From Entomomonas sp964395065 (GTDB lineage: Bacteria; Pseudomonadota; Gammaproteobacteria; Pseudomonadales; Pseudomonadaceae), in contig CAYNAM010000013.1 of assembly GCA_964395065.1 (NCBI GenBank), forward strand, positions 1 to 35,282: DNA of 35,282 nucleotides, given 5' to 3'. Made by a program: the position numbers and the translations under genes. Under the pieces are notes generated by a model. It saw nothing but the letters and a program-made list of their open reading frames with translations. It made no database searches and was not told the origin of the DNA. Positions 16,960 to 25,383 of this stretch are shown piece by piece (within the stretch, counting starts at the first letter, position 1; each line of letters begins with the position of its first letter).

Positions 16960-17312
16960 AGAGTCGGTCGATAAGCCGGGTTCTGTCGCGAACAGTCATT
17001 CATCTACGATGGCCATCACTGGACATCTTTAGCAACCTACCCGAATCCTGTACGGGCCGCACGTAGGATTCCTATTTGGTCTTGCTCCAAGTGGGGTTTA
17101 CCTAGCCACAAACTGTTACCAGTTGTGCGGTGCGCTCTTACCGCACCTTTTCACCCTTACCGTTAGCCAAAGCTACTTAGGCGGTTGTTTTCTGTGGCAC
17201 TTTCCGTAGGCTTTCACCTCCCAGGCGTTACCTGGCACTTTGCCCTGTGGAGCCCGGACTTTCCTCCCCCCTCTATACAAGTATAAAAGGCAGCGACTGT
17301 TTAACCGACTCT
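16960..17312 (-). ncRNA. rnpB: RNase P RNA (class A)
   Basis: A structural RNA of about 353 bases, the catalytic subunit that trims tRNA 5' ends. Read on the minus strand, the 5' AGAGTCGGT side of helix P1 (17304-17312) pairs perfectly with ACCGACTCT at the 3' end (16960-16968). The universal core GGAAAGTCCGGGCTCC lies at 17249-17264, followed by ACAGGGCAAAGTGCC and GGGAGGTGAAAG. The 3' section carries CGACAGAACCCGGCTTATCG. The ends are set by P1 and could be off by a few bases. It lies just downstream of rsmI on the same strand and has its own promoter candidate. Confidence 0.96.
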
Positions 17313-17322
17313 TGAGTTGGCA

Positions 17323-17351
17323 AGGATACCCCTTTAAATAAAGAGAAACAA
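17323..17351 (-). promoter_or_regulatory. Promoter candidate of rnpB
   Basis: On the minus strand TTGTTT (17346-17351), a 17-base spacer and TATCCT (17323-17328) precede the P1 helix. Transcription would begin near 17316, within a few bases of the expected RNA 5' end. The spacing is ideal but both boxes deviate from consensus. Confidence 0.5.
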
Positions 17352-17403
17352 GTCATTTAGAAAATTCTTATCATACTAAGTGCAAAATGATAGCGATAAT
17401 GCG

Positions 17404-18261
17404 TTATTTATTTTTATCAGCTAACGCAATGGCATATTGATATAATTTATTTTTACGCTCACCTGTTATTTCAGCGGCTAAAGCGGCTGCTTGCTTAACT
17501 GGAAGCTCATTTAATAAAATATTCAACACCCTTAACGACTCTTGATTAAGAACTTCCTCCTCAGGCTCTTTCCACGGAGAAATCAATAACACACACTCAC
17601 CTCGTTGTTGATTAATGTCTGATGCTACCCAATCAACTAACTCAGCTAAAGTACTTTGTTTAATCGTTTCAAAGGTTTTTGTTAGCTCTCTCGCTAAAAC
17701 AGCTACTCGGTCAGCTCCCAAAATAGCTGATAAGTCTCTCAAACTATCCAAAAGCCGATGTGGTGCTTCATAAAAAATAAGTGTTCGTTGTTCTTGTTTC
17801 AAGTTTTCAAGTGTATTTTTCCTAGCCACCGTCTTAGCAGGTAAGAATCCCTCAAAACTAAAACGATCCGACGGTAAACCGGCAGCGGATAATGCAGTAA
17901 TAACTGCACAAGCACCAGGTATAGGCACCACTTTTATATGTTGTAATTTTGCTTCTTTTACAAGATGAAAACCAGGGTCAGAAATTAATGGGGTACCTGC
18001 ATCAGAAACCAAAGCAATATTTTTACCCGACAACAAGAGATTAACTAAATACCCTTGCTGTTCTCTCTCATTATGATCATGACAAGGTTTTAATGGTGTA
18101 GTAATTGCAAAATGTTGCAATAATCTTGACGTGTGACGCGTATCTTCTGCCGCAATAAGATCAACCTCACGCAAAACGCTAAGCGCACGATAGGTTATAT
18201 CTTCCAAATTACCAATAGGTGTTGCAACAATATACAAACACCCTATTTGACTACGTTCCAA
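17404..18261 (-). CDS. rsmI: 16S rRNA (cytidine1402-2'-O)-methyltransferase RsmI
   Basis: A 285-residue SAM-dependent methyltransferase that adds the 2'-O-methyl group to C1402 in the ribosomal P site; RsmH adds the N4 methyl. Its tetrapyrrole-methylase fold shows LYIVATPIGNLEDIT near the N-terminus, then AEDTRHT, SDAGTPLISDPG, the SAM loop PIPGACA, FYEAPHRL and RELTKTFE in the expected order. AAAGG lies about eight bases before the ATG. It follows the M23 peptidase gene after 31 bases, so the two may be co-transcribed, and rnpB lies downstream. In Pseudomonas rsmI and rnpB sit at the mraZ end of the dcw cluster as I recall; here they are at the lpxC end. Confidence 0.95.
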   Translation of the reverse strand: MERSQIGCLYIVATPIGNLEDITYRALSVLREVDLIAAEDTRHTSRLLQHFAITTPLKPCHDHNEREQQGYLVNLLLSGKNIALVSDAGTPLISDPGFHLVKEAKLQHIKVVPIPGACAVITALSAAGLPSDRFSFEGFLPAKTVARKNTLENLKQEQRTLIFYEAPHRLLDSLRDLSAILGADRVAVLARELTKTFETIKQSTLAELVDWVASDINQQRGECVLLISPWKEPEEEVLNQESLRVLNILLNELPVKQAAALAAEITGERKNKLYQYAIALADKNK

Positions 18262-18292
18262 TGAAATACCTTTTCAGATTAAAATAAGCAGT

Positions 18293-19258
18293 TTACTCTA
18301 CTTTTGCCATTTGTATAGTTGGGTTATCTACTTTATTAACACGTGTAATATAATTCATTGGACTCATGGACTGGCTATTTCTAACAACTTCAAAATGTAC
18401 ATGAGGTCCTGTTGCACGGCCAGTACTACCAACTAGTGCTATGGGTTGATCTGTTTGAACTAAATCCCCAGCTTTTACTAAATTGGTTTGATTATGCGCA
18501 TAAATAGTTTTATATCCATCAGCATGGCTAATTTCAACGACATTACCATAACCATTTTTCACACCAGCAAAGGTTACAACGCCAGCCGCAACAGCCATAA
18601 TTTTTGAACCGCGAGGGGCAGAAAAATCAACACCTTTATGTCCCTTCGCTTTTCCTGTAATAGGATCAATTCTTACACCGTAGGGAGAACTGATGTAAGC
18701 ATTCTTAACAGGATAGCCAGAAATATAGTTTTCTTGCCTAATGGTACTCTTTACAATCAATGATTGTAAAACAGATAACTGTTTTTCTCTTGTTGATATC
18801 CTATCCGATAACTCGTTGAGTCTTTGCATAAAGTCGGGAGGAGAAAATGTTTGGTTATTATCACCCTCTTCAAAACTTTCCTCAACCCCACCTAGCCCAA
18901 CATTTTCAGAAAAATCAAATTCATTTTCAATGCCTGCTAAGCTAGTCAGACGTTGCCCCATAGCATCCAATCTAATTAGACGTGCTTGAATATTAGCTAA
19001 ATAAGCGTTATAGGCATCTAGCTGAGCTTGCGCCTCAAGACGGATTGTTTCTATTTCAGCTTGAGAGTTACTTATAACAGATGTTAATCGCTCTTCCGAA
19101 ACCAAGACCGTTGGTGTCATAGACTTTACAAACAAAAAGCCTAAACCTGCGGATATCATGCATAATACGATGATACCTAAAAACAAAATAGAAATATCCA
19201 CTGAAAAAGTGGATCGGTTACGCTGACCGTTTTTATCAGAAATCAAAATAAGTCGCAT
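18293..19258 (-). CDS. Membrane-anchored M23 (LytM-type) peptidase
   Basis: A 321-residue protein with a short cytoplasmic tail, one membrane segment at about 23-45, a periplasmic coiled-coil stretch (about 55-170) and a C-terminal M23 domain (about 190-300). The zinc and active-site motifs are intact: HKGVDFSAPRG (first His and Asp) and GPHVHFEV (the HxH), with GSTGRATGP before it. It may therefore be an active endopeptidase on peptidoglycan cross-bridges, unlike the degenerate EnvC/NlpD activators. It diverges from dciA over an 86-base gap, and the same lpxC - dciA - M23 order is found in Pseudomonas. GAAAGGA lies nine bases before the ATG. Confidence 0.92.
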   Translation of the reverse strand: MRLILISDKNGQRNRSTFSVDISILFLGIIVLCMISAGLGFLFVKSMTPTVLVSEERLTSVISNSQAEIETIRLEAQAQLDAYNAYLANIQARLIRLDAMGQRLTSLAGIENEFDFSENVGLGGVEESFEEGDNNQTFSPPDFMQRLNELSDRISTREKQLSVLQSLIVKSTIRQENYISGYPVKNAYISSPYGVRIDPITGKAKGHKGVDFSAPRGSKIMAVAAGVVTFAGVKNGYGNVVEISHADGYKTIYAHNQTNLVKAGDLVQTDQPIALVGSTGRATGPHVHFEVVRNSQSMSPMNYITRVNKVDNPTIQMAKVE

Positions 19259-19344
19259 TATTGATGTATTCCTTTCATGAGTATTAGATTACAGATTCCT
19301 GAGATTTTGCTAGAATAATACTGCTATTTTAATACAGAGGCCTT

Positions 19345-19791
19345 ATGTCTTTTCGACCCTTATACGCAAAACAATCCAAATCAATACTGACTCAAATAGT
19401 GCCAGTTAAAGTCCTTATGCAAAAAGCATCTTACCTTAACAAGTTGCAACAATGTTTAAATATTTACCTATCTGCAATACTGCAAGAACAATGCGCTGTT
19501 GCCTCCTTCCAAAATGGAGTATTAACTATCTTAGTGAATAATGCGCAATGGGCTACGCGCATACGCTATCAGCAAAATAAGTTAAAACAACAACTACAAG
19601 CTCACCATGAATTTCATGATATCACAAAAATTATTGTTAAAGTTTCACCCAAGCCGTTAAAGCGAACTGAGCAACCTAATAATTTGTCACTCTCTTTAAA
19701 TACAGCCGCAGTTATTAGTGAAACCGCTAAAGGTATAAAAGATCCAGCGCTTAAAGAAGCACTGGAACGTTTAGCTAGACATACCCACTAA
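19345..19791 (+). CDS. dciA: DciA replicative-helicase loader (DUF721)
   Basis: A 148-residue DUF721 protein. The domain spans about 10-100, with YLNKLQQCLNIYL, a hydrophobic strand GVLTILVNNAQWATRIRYQQNKL and the following KIIVKV. DciA is the ancestral loader of the DnaB helicase in bacteria that lack phage-derived DnaC or DnaI, which agrees with a Pseudomonadales-like host. The C-terminal tail (about 105-148) is probably flexible. It is the only plus-strand gene between 13.2 kb and the right edge and converges on lpxC. AGAGG lies only about four bases from the ATG, so initiation may be modest. No good promoter was recognised. Confidence 0.87.
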   Translation: MSFRPLYAKQSKSILTQIVPVKVLMQKASYLNKLQQCLNIYLSAILQEQCAVASFQNGVLTILVNNAQWATRIRYQQNKLKQQLQAHHEFHDITKIIVKVSPKPLKRTEQPNNLSLSLNTAAVISETAKGIKDPALKEALERLARHTH

Positions 19792-19815
19792 ACTTCAGTG
19801 GTAGATTTTAACAGA

Positions 19816-20727
19816 TTACGCCGTTGTGGCAAGTTGAATATAAGAAATAGGTGCTTTTTCACTTTCATCAAAAGTCACCATTTCCCAAGCATCTCTCTGG
19901 CTGATAAGCGTTCTTAACAGCTTATTATTTAATGCATGGCCTGATTTAAAACCAATAAACTCACCAACTAAACTGTGACCAAGAAGATAAAGATCTCCAA
20001 TAGAATCTAATATTTTATGCTTAACAAACTCATCTTCATAACGTAGACCGTCTTCATTCATTACACCGTCATCACCGACAACAATAGCATTATCTAGACT
20101 TCCACCCAATGTTAAGTCTTTAGAACGTAAATACTCAATTTCCCTCATAAAGCCAAATGTTCTAGCACGACTCACTTCTTTCACAAAAGTAGTGCTTGAA
20201 AAATCAATGGTTGCTGATTGTGTATGTTTTTTAAAGGCAGGATGGTCAAAATCAATTTCAAAACTGACTTTAAAACCATCAAATGGTAAAAATGTTGCTT
20301 TTTTACCATTTTCTTCGACAGATACTTCTTTTTTAATGCGAATAAATTTCTTAGGAGCGTCTTGTTCCTCTAAACCAGCTGACTGTATTAAGAAAACAAA
20401 AGGTCCTGCACTACCATCCATGATAGGCACTTCTGAACTTGATAACTCTATTCTTGCATTATCAATCCCCAAACCTGCCATAGCAGATAGTAAATGCTCA
20501 ACAGTATCAACTCGCTCATTGTCTTTCATTAACGTTGTAGATAGCGTTGTCTCTCCAACATTTTCAGCACGAGCAGGAATTTCTATCACAGGGTCTAAAT
20601 CTGTACGGCAGAAAACTATACCAGTATCAACAGCGGCTGGTTTTAATGTAAGATAAACCTTTTTACCTGAGTGCAACCCTATGCCGGTTGCACGAATAGT
20701 GTTTTTTAATGTACGTTGCTTAATCAT
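19816..20727 (-). CDS. lpxC: UDP-3-O-acyl-N-acetylglucosamine deacetylase
   Basis: A 303-residue zinc deacetylase that carries out the committed step of lipid A synthesis. The catalytic elements align with E. coli: Glu77/His78 in VEHLLSAMAGLGID, then His237 and Asp241 in FVKHKILDSIGD, and His264 in GFKSGHALNN. The N-terminal RTLKNTIRATGIGLHSGKKV is the family start. It follows ftsZ as in other gammaproteobacteria, but a strong hairpin terminator lies in the 149-base gap between them. lpxC therefore probably has its own promoter in the bases just upstream of 20727, though I found no convincing box pair. Confidence 0.96.
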   Translation of the reverse strand: MIKQRTLKNTIRATGIGLHSGKKVYLTLKPAAVDTGIVFCRTDLDPVIEIPARAENVGETTLSTTLMKDNERVDTVEHLLSAMAGLGIDNARIELSSSEVPIMDGSAGPFVFLIQSAGLEEQDAPKKFIRIKKEVSVEENGKKATFLPFDGFKVSFEIDFDHPAFKKHTQSATIDFSSTTFVKEVSRARTFGFMREIEYLRSKDLTLGGSLDNAIVVGDDGVMNEDGLRYEDEFVKHKILDSIGDLYLLGHSLVGEFIGFKSGHALNNKLLRTLISQRDAWEMVTFDESEKAPISYIQLATTA

Positions 20728-20816
20728 ACTCTATTTCGTTCCTGCAAAATGCGAATTACTATCAATAATAGCAGATAGACCCCTGCCTGAATACCCTTTG
20801 AATGATTGAAAAATAA

Positions 20817-20850
20817 AATAGCGTTATAGGTAAAAACCTATAACGCTATT
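20817..20850 (-). terminator. Intrinsic terminator after ftsZ
   Basis: A perfect 15-bp stem (20836-20850 with 20817-20831) closes a 4-base loop. On the minus strand it is followed by TTTTATTTTTC, a good U-rich tract. It lies 26 bases past the ftsZ stop and should end most dcw transcription before lpxC. Confidence 0.9.
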
Positions 20851-20876
20851 ATTTAATACCAAAAATCAGTCATTAA

Positions 20877-22055
20877 CTAGTCAGCTTGATTTCTTAAAAA
20901 AGCTGGAATATCTAAATAGTCAAGATCTTCTTGTGCTTGTAAATTAGTTGCCGTATTACCTTGTGTTCCACGATTACGCATAACAGTTGGGCGATCAAAA
21001 TCACGGTAATTAGTTTCAGACGAATTAACTTCTGCTCTTGGCGCAGTAGAAACGTCGCTTGTTAAAGTTGGAATAGTATTGTCAATCACCTTAATTGGCT
21101 TCATTTCCTGACCTAGACCAGTCACGACAACTGTTACATTAAGCTCATCGCCCATAGTTGGATCGATAGCTGAACCAATTTTCACTGTGGCGTGATCAGA
21201 CACCAAGTCTTCAATAATCTCACCCACATCATTAAACTCACCAATGGTCATATCACTGGCTGTGATATTAACAAGTACACCACGTGCACCTTGCAAATTA
21301 ATATCTTCAAGCAAAGGGTTACGAATTGCAGCTTCAGCAGCTTCACGTGCACGATTAGGGCCACTTGCACTACCCGATCCCATCATCGCCATTCCCATTT
21401 CACTCATTACTTCCTTCACATCCGCAAAGTCAATATTAATAAGTCCTGGGCGTTGCATAATGTCAGAGATACCTCTAACAGCACCGGCTAATACATCATC
21501 AGCTTTAGCAAAAGCTGACAGCAAGCTTACATCTTTACCTAAAATGGTAATAAGTTTTTCGTTAGGAATAGTGATGAGAGAGTCAACATGCTCAACAAGC
21601 GCTTCAATTCCCTGATCAGCAACTTTACTACGTTTACGACCTTCAAATAAGAAAGGACGTGTTACTACGGCAACGGTAAGAATGCCCATTTCTTTAGCTA
21701 CTTGAGCAATAATCGGGGCAGCACCTGTACCAGTCCCCCCACCCATACCGGTGGTGATAAAGACCATATTAGCGCCTTGTAAGGCCTCAGCAATACGTTC
21801 ACGGTCTTCTAGCGCTGCTTCACGCCCAATATCTGGATTAGTGCCAGCACCTAGCCCTTTAGTAATATTAGCCCCTAATTGAAGAATTGAGCCACCATGA
21901 ATACCTTTCAAGGCTTGCGCATCAGTATTTGCACAAATAAACTCAACCCCTTCAATATCGCTACGAATCATGTGGTTCACAGCATTACCGCCGCCGCCAC
22001 CAACACCGATCACTTTGATTACCGCATTAAGCTGGGCTTCAACCATCTCAAACAT
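20877..22055 (-). CDS. ftsZ: Cell division protein FtsZ
   Basis: A 392-residue tubulin homologue that binds GTP and polymerises into the division ring. VIGVGGGGGNAVNHM lies near residue 15, the tubulin signature GGGTGTG at 105-111, and the T7-loop region around INIDFADVKEVM. A variable linker of about 60 residues leads to the conserved C-terminal peptide LDIPAFLRNQAD, which docks on FtsA and ZipA. Two ribosome-site-like motifs (AGGAG and GAGG) lie directly before the start, fitting high expression. A 181-base gap separates it from ftsA, and a strong terminator follows. Confidence 0.98.
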   Translation of the reverse strand: MFEMVEAQLNAVIKVIGVGGGGGNAVNHMIRSDIEGVEFICANTDAQALKGIHGGSILQLGANITKGLGAGTNPDIGREAALEDRERIAEALQGANMVFITTGMGGGTGTGAAPIIAQVAKEMGILTVAVVTRPFLFEGRKRSKVADQGIEALVEHVDSLITIPNEKLITILGKDVSLLSAFAKADDVLAGAVRGISDIMQRPGLINIDFADVKEVMSEMGMAMMGSGSASGPNRAREAAEAAIRNPLLEDINLQGARGVLVNITASDMTIGEFNDVGEIIEDLVSDHATVKIGSAIDPTMGDELNVTVVVTGLGQEMKPIKVIDNTIPTLTSDVSTAPRAEVNSSETNYRDFDRPTVMRNRGTQGNTATNLQAQEDLDYLDIPAFLRNQAD

Positions 22056-22236
22056 TGCCTCTCTCCTAAACCTAAAACAACATGCCTTGCCGTCTATATA
22101 TTGTTATTTTACCGTTAGATGGCTCGAATATCTAGTATTCTTTGCCTTATATTAATATAAAAGGCGCTTTTTTTCAGCTTATAGCCACAAAAAGTAAATT
22201 TATTAACGATTAACTGATAAAACATCAGTTAATCAG

Positions 22237-23475
22237 TTAAAAATTGCCTTGCACCCATTTTTTTAGGCGACTAAAAACAGATACAGGGTGATGCACTTCT
22301 TTTTGGCTACTGGAAACCGTTTCCATTTGCTGTTGAGCACCATAAAGTAGCAAACCTACTGCCGTAGAGTAAATTGGATTATGAATAACTGTTTCTAACC
22401 CACTAATATTATAAGGAATACCCAGTCTTACAGGCATGTGAAAAATCTCTTCAGCCAGCTCGACAGCTCCCTCCATTTTCGAAGTTCCCCCCGTTAATAC
22501 AATACCCGCAGGGACCATATCTTCATAACCACTACGACGCAATTCCTTTTGAACAAATTTAAATAATTCCTCATAGCGCGGTTCAACAACTTCGGCTAAT
22601 GCCTGACGTGAAAGCTCTCTTGGAGGACGCTCTCCCACACTGGGCACTTTAATCATTTGCCCTGCACCAGTTAGCTTAGCTAAAGCACAGGCATAGCGAA
22701 TTTTAATTTCTTCCGCATATTGCGTTGGTGTACGCAGTGCCATTGCAATATCATTGGTAATTTGATCACCGGCAATCGGGATTACGGCAGTATGGCGAAT
22801 AGCGCCTTCAGTATAAACAGCGATATCCGATGTACCACCGCCTATATCAACCAAGCAAACGCCCAGTTCTTTTTCATCATCGGTCAGCACAGAATAGGAA
22901 GAAGCTAGTTGTTCTAATATAATATCATCAACATCTAAACCACAACGTCTAACACACTTTTCAATATTTTGTGCCGAGTTGACAGCACAAGTCACCACGT
23001 GGACTTTTGCTTCTAGACGAACACCATACATGCCTAAAGGTTCACGCACACCCTCTTGATTATCAATAACATAGTCTTGAGGTAACGTATGGAGCACTCT
23101 CTGATCAGCTGGGATTGCAACTGCTTTAGCAGAATCTAACACCCGCTCAATGTCAGCTCTCGTTACTTCGCCCTCTCTTATTGCAACAATACCATCAGAG
23201 TTTAAACTGCGAATATGGCTGCCCGCGATGCCTACATAGGCAGAGTATATCTGACACCCTGCCATTTGTTGTGCCTCATCAATGGCATATTGAATGGACT
23301 GAACAGTCGATTCGATATTAACAACAACACCCTTTTTCAAGCCACGAGAAGCGTGTGTACCTAAACCAACAACCTCTATCTCACCATCAGCAGAAATCTC
23401 ACCTACCAAAGCAACGACTTTAGAAGTACCAATATCTAAACCAACAATCATTTTGCTACTTTGCTCATGCGCCAT
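22237..23475 (-). CDS. ftsA: Cell division protein FtsA
   Basis: A 412-residue actin-fold ATPase that tethers FtsZ filaments to the inner membrane and signals to the septal synthase. The N-terminal phosphate-binding segment is MIVGLDIGTSKVVALVGE, with VCLVDIGGGTSDIAVY and VPAGIVLTGGTSKMEG further on. The last residues (VFSRLKKWVQGNF) form the amphipathic membrane-targeting helix. Length and sequence are Pseudomonas-like. It follows ftsQ after 110 bases and precedes ftsZ by 181. These are the two widest gaps within the cluster and likely sites for extra promoters. Confidence 0.97.
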   Translation of the reverse strand: MAHEQSSKMIVGLDIGTSKVVALVGEISADGEIEVVGLGTHASRGLKKGVVVNIESTVQSIQYAIDEAQQMAGCQIYSAYVGIAGSHIRSLNSDGIVAIREGEVTRADIERVLDSAKAVAIPADQRVLHTLPQDYVIDNQEGVREPLGMYGVRLEAKVHVVTCAVNSAQNIEKCVRRCGLDVDDIILEQLASSYSVLTDDEKELGVCLVDIGGGTSDIAVYTEGAIRHTAVIPIAGDQITNDIAMALRTPTQYAEEIKIRYACALAKLTGAGQMIKVPSVGERPPRELSRQALAEVVEPRYEELFKFVQKELRRSGYEDMVPAGIVLTGGTSKMEGAVELAEEIFHMPVRLGIPYNISGLETVIHNPIYSTAVGLLLYGAQQQMETVSSSQKEVHHPVSVFSRLKKWVQGNF

Positions 23476-23585
23476 AAGACTCTGTATTCTCCTCTAGGCA
23501 CTCTTATTTAAGAACAATGGCAAATCGCCATATTTTACCTAACGAATTATTTAGCATCTAAAAATGGCTTATTATGAAGCGTTTT

Positions 23586-24449
23586 CTACTGTCTTGCTAG
23601 CATCTTAGTTGCTTTATTCGTTTCAATTTCTTTACTTGGATCTTTCCAAGCAACAGCCATGGCATTATTGTAACGTAAATCAACACGTGCAATATTATCT
23701 ATTTTATCTTTTAGACTAAAATCATAAGCTCTATTAAAACGTCTTAATCTCTCAACAATATCATTATTACCTAAAACCAATTCAAGGCCAGTGTTAGTAA
23801 CTACCGTCCAATGCCCTGTATCCTCTAACGTTAATGATGCAATAACAAAATCCATCGGACGCAATAATTGACTAATAATTTGATACTGTTGCATAACTTT
23901 AACATGTGCATCATCAGGCCCTGCAAGCAAAGGAAGTTCTTTATAAGCGGAAACATCTTTAACTAAAAAAGGTTCACCCACATTATTTAGTAATCCATGC
24001 TCTCCCCAACGCGCAATAGGTTGACGTCCATTCAAGTTTATTTTCAACTCATTCGGCCATACACGCTCTATCTCCACATGAGAGATCCAAGGCGTTGTTT
24101 CTAGCCTTTGACGTAACTGCTCTAAGCTTACATCCAAGAAACCAGTACTGACATAAGGTTCTATACGACTTTGTAGCGTTTGCTGATCAATATAACCAAA
24201 CTCTCCTAAAATAGTAACCTTAGCAATAGGTTGATTTATATAAGCAGCTATTCGATTAACAACATTATATACAACTAGCGCAAAGACTAATGATAGGATG
24301 ATATAACCCACTATTTTGAAATAGTCGACCGCCGTTCCAAAATGAGCCATAATACTTTTTCTAGGCATCACACGACTAGCCCCACGCTGACTTGCTTTCT
24401 GCCTCCAGTGGGGTATAGACTCTCCATACCTTACTCGTATATCTAACAT
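23586..24449 (-). CDS. ftsQ: Cell division protein FtsQ
   Basis: A 287-residue bitopic protein that links early divisome proteins to FtsB/FtsL and the FtsW-FtsI synthase. A basic cytoplasmic tail of about 48 residues precedes one membrane segment (about 49-68). A periplasmic POTRA domain (about 75-145) contains ILGEFGYIDQQTLQ and TTPWISHVEIERVWPNELKI, and a beta domain with RVDLRYNNAMAVAWK closes the protein. It starts one base after the ddl stop, so it is translated by coupling. Confidence 0.95.
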   Translation of the reverse strand: MLDIRVRYGESIPHWRQKASQRGASRVMPRKSIMAHFGTAVDYFKIVGYIILSLVFALVVYNVVNRIAAYINQPIAKVTILGEFGYIDQQTLQSRIEPYVSTGFLDVSLEQLRQRLETTPWISHVEIERVWPNELKINLNGRQPIARWGEHGLLNNVGEPFLVKDVSAYKELPLLAGPDDAHVKVMQQYQIISQLLRPMDFVIASLTLEDTGHWTVVTNTGLELVLGNNDIVERLRRFNRAYDFSLKDKIDNIARVDLRYNNAMAVAWKDPSKEIETNKATKMLARQ

Positions 24450-24450
24450 A

Positions 24451-25383
24451 TTAACCTTCTTGTTCTAATGTTGTCCCTAATACAGTTAAGACCAATTGCT
24501 GATAACTCATACCTATCGCCCTAGCAGCCATAGGCACTAGACTGTGATCTGTCATGCCCGGTGCAGTATTAACCTCTAATAAATAGAAATCACCTCGTTG
24601 ATTTTGCATGACATCAACACGTCCCCAACCTTCAATATTAATTAATTGGCAAGACTTCTTAACCAATGCTTTTAGCTCATCTTCTTTTTGTGCATCTAAA
24701 CCGCAAGGAATTTGATAAACGGTATCTACTGCCAAGTATTTTGCGTCATAATCATAAAAACTATGTGTCGTACCTAAGCGAATTGCGGGAAGAACCTCAT
24801 CATCCACCATGCTAACCGTAAATTCAGCGCCTGTGATCCACTCTTCGACAAGCACTTCTTTATCATAAACAAGCGCTTTACGCCATGCGTCAATCAACTC
24901 ATCTAAACTATCTACCTTAGCCATTCCGACACTCGATCCTTCATGGCTTGGCTTTACAATAAGCGGAAAACCTAAGCGATCAGCAACTTGCTCACAGTCC
25001 TGCTGCGTAGCTAATACTGCATATTTTGGCGTTGGCAGTCCAAAACTTGACCATATTTGTTTTGTGCGTAGCTTATCCATCGCTAAAGCAGAGGCTAAAA
25101 CACCACTCCCCGTATAGGGTATTTTTAACGTTTCTAAAAGTCCTTGGATACAGCCATCTTCGCCGCCTCGCCCATGTAAAACAATAAATACACGATCGGC
25201 CTTTTCTGTCAAAAATTGGGCAAGCCAATTACCCTTTGTATCCACACCAAAAGCATCCACACCCGCATCAAGCAAAGCTTGCAAAACCATTTTTCCTGAG
25301 TTTAAAGAAACCTCACGCTCAGCACTTTCACCACCGAAAAATACAGCAACCCGACCAAAATCGTTAGGATTATACTTTTTCAT
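24451..25383 (-). CDS. ddl: D-alanine--D-alanine ligase (DdlB type)
   Basis: A 310-residue ATP-grasp enzyme that makes D-Ala-D-Ala for MurF. Visible are VAVFFGGESAEREVSL at the N-terminus, LHGRGGEDGCIQGLLE, IPYTGSGVLASALAMDK, the ATP-grasp KPSHEGSSVGMAKV, and EVNTAPGMTDHSLVP with the magnesium ligands. The reading frame is open 42 codons further upstream, but that part is only the murC end read in another frame. The true start is the ATG at 25383 (MKKYNPND), with AGGAAAG about ten bases ahead. It overlaps the murC end by 14 bases. Confidence 0.96.
   Translation of the reverse strand: MKKYNPNDFGRVAVFFGGESAEREVSLNSGKMVLQALLDAGVDAFGVDTKGNWLAQFLTEKADRVFIVLHGRGGEDGCIQGLLETLKIPYTGSGVLASALAMDKLRTKQIWSSFGLPTPKYAVLATQQDCEQVADRLGFPLIVKPSHEGSSVGMAKVDSLDELIDAWRKALVYDKEVLVEEWITGAEFTVSMVDDEVLPAIRLGTTHSFYDYDAKYLAVDTVYQIPCGLDAQKEDELKALVKKSCQLINIEGWGRVDVMQNQRGDFYLLEVNTAPGMTDHSLVPMAARAIGMSYQQLVLTVLGTTLEQEG

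Noticed and set aside
23517..23531. Small inverted repeat in the ftsQ-ftsA gap
   Set aside because: The stem is only 5 bp with no clear U run, too weak to call a terminator.
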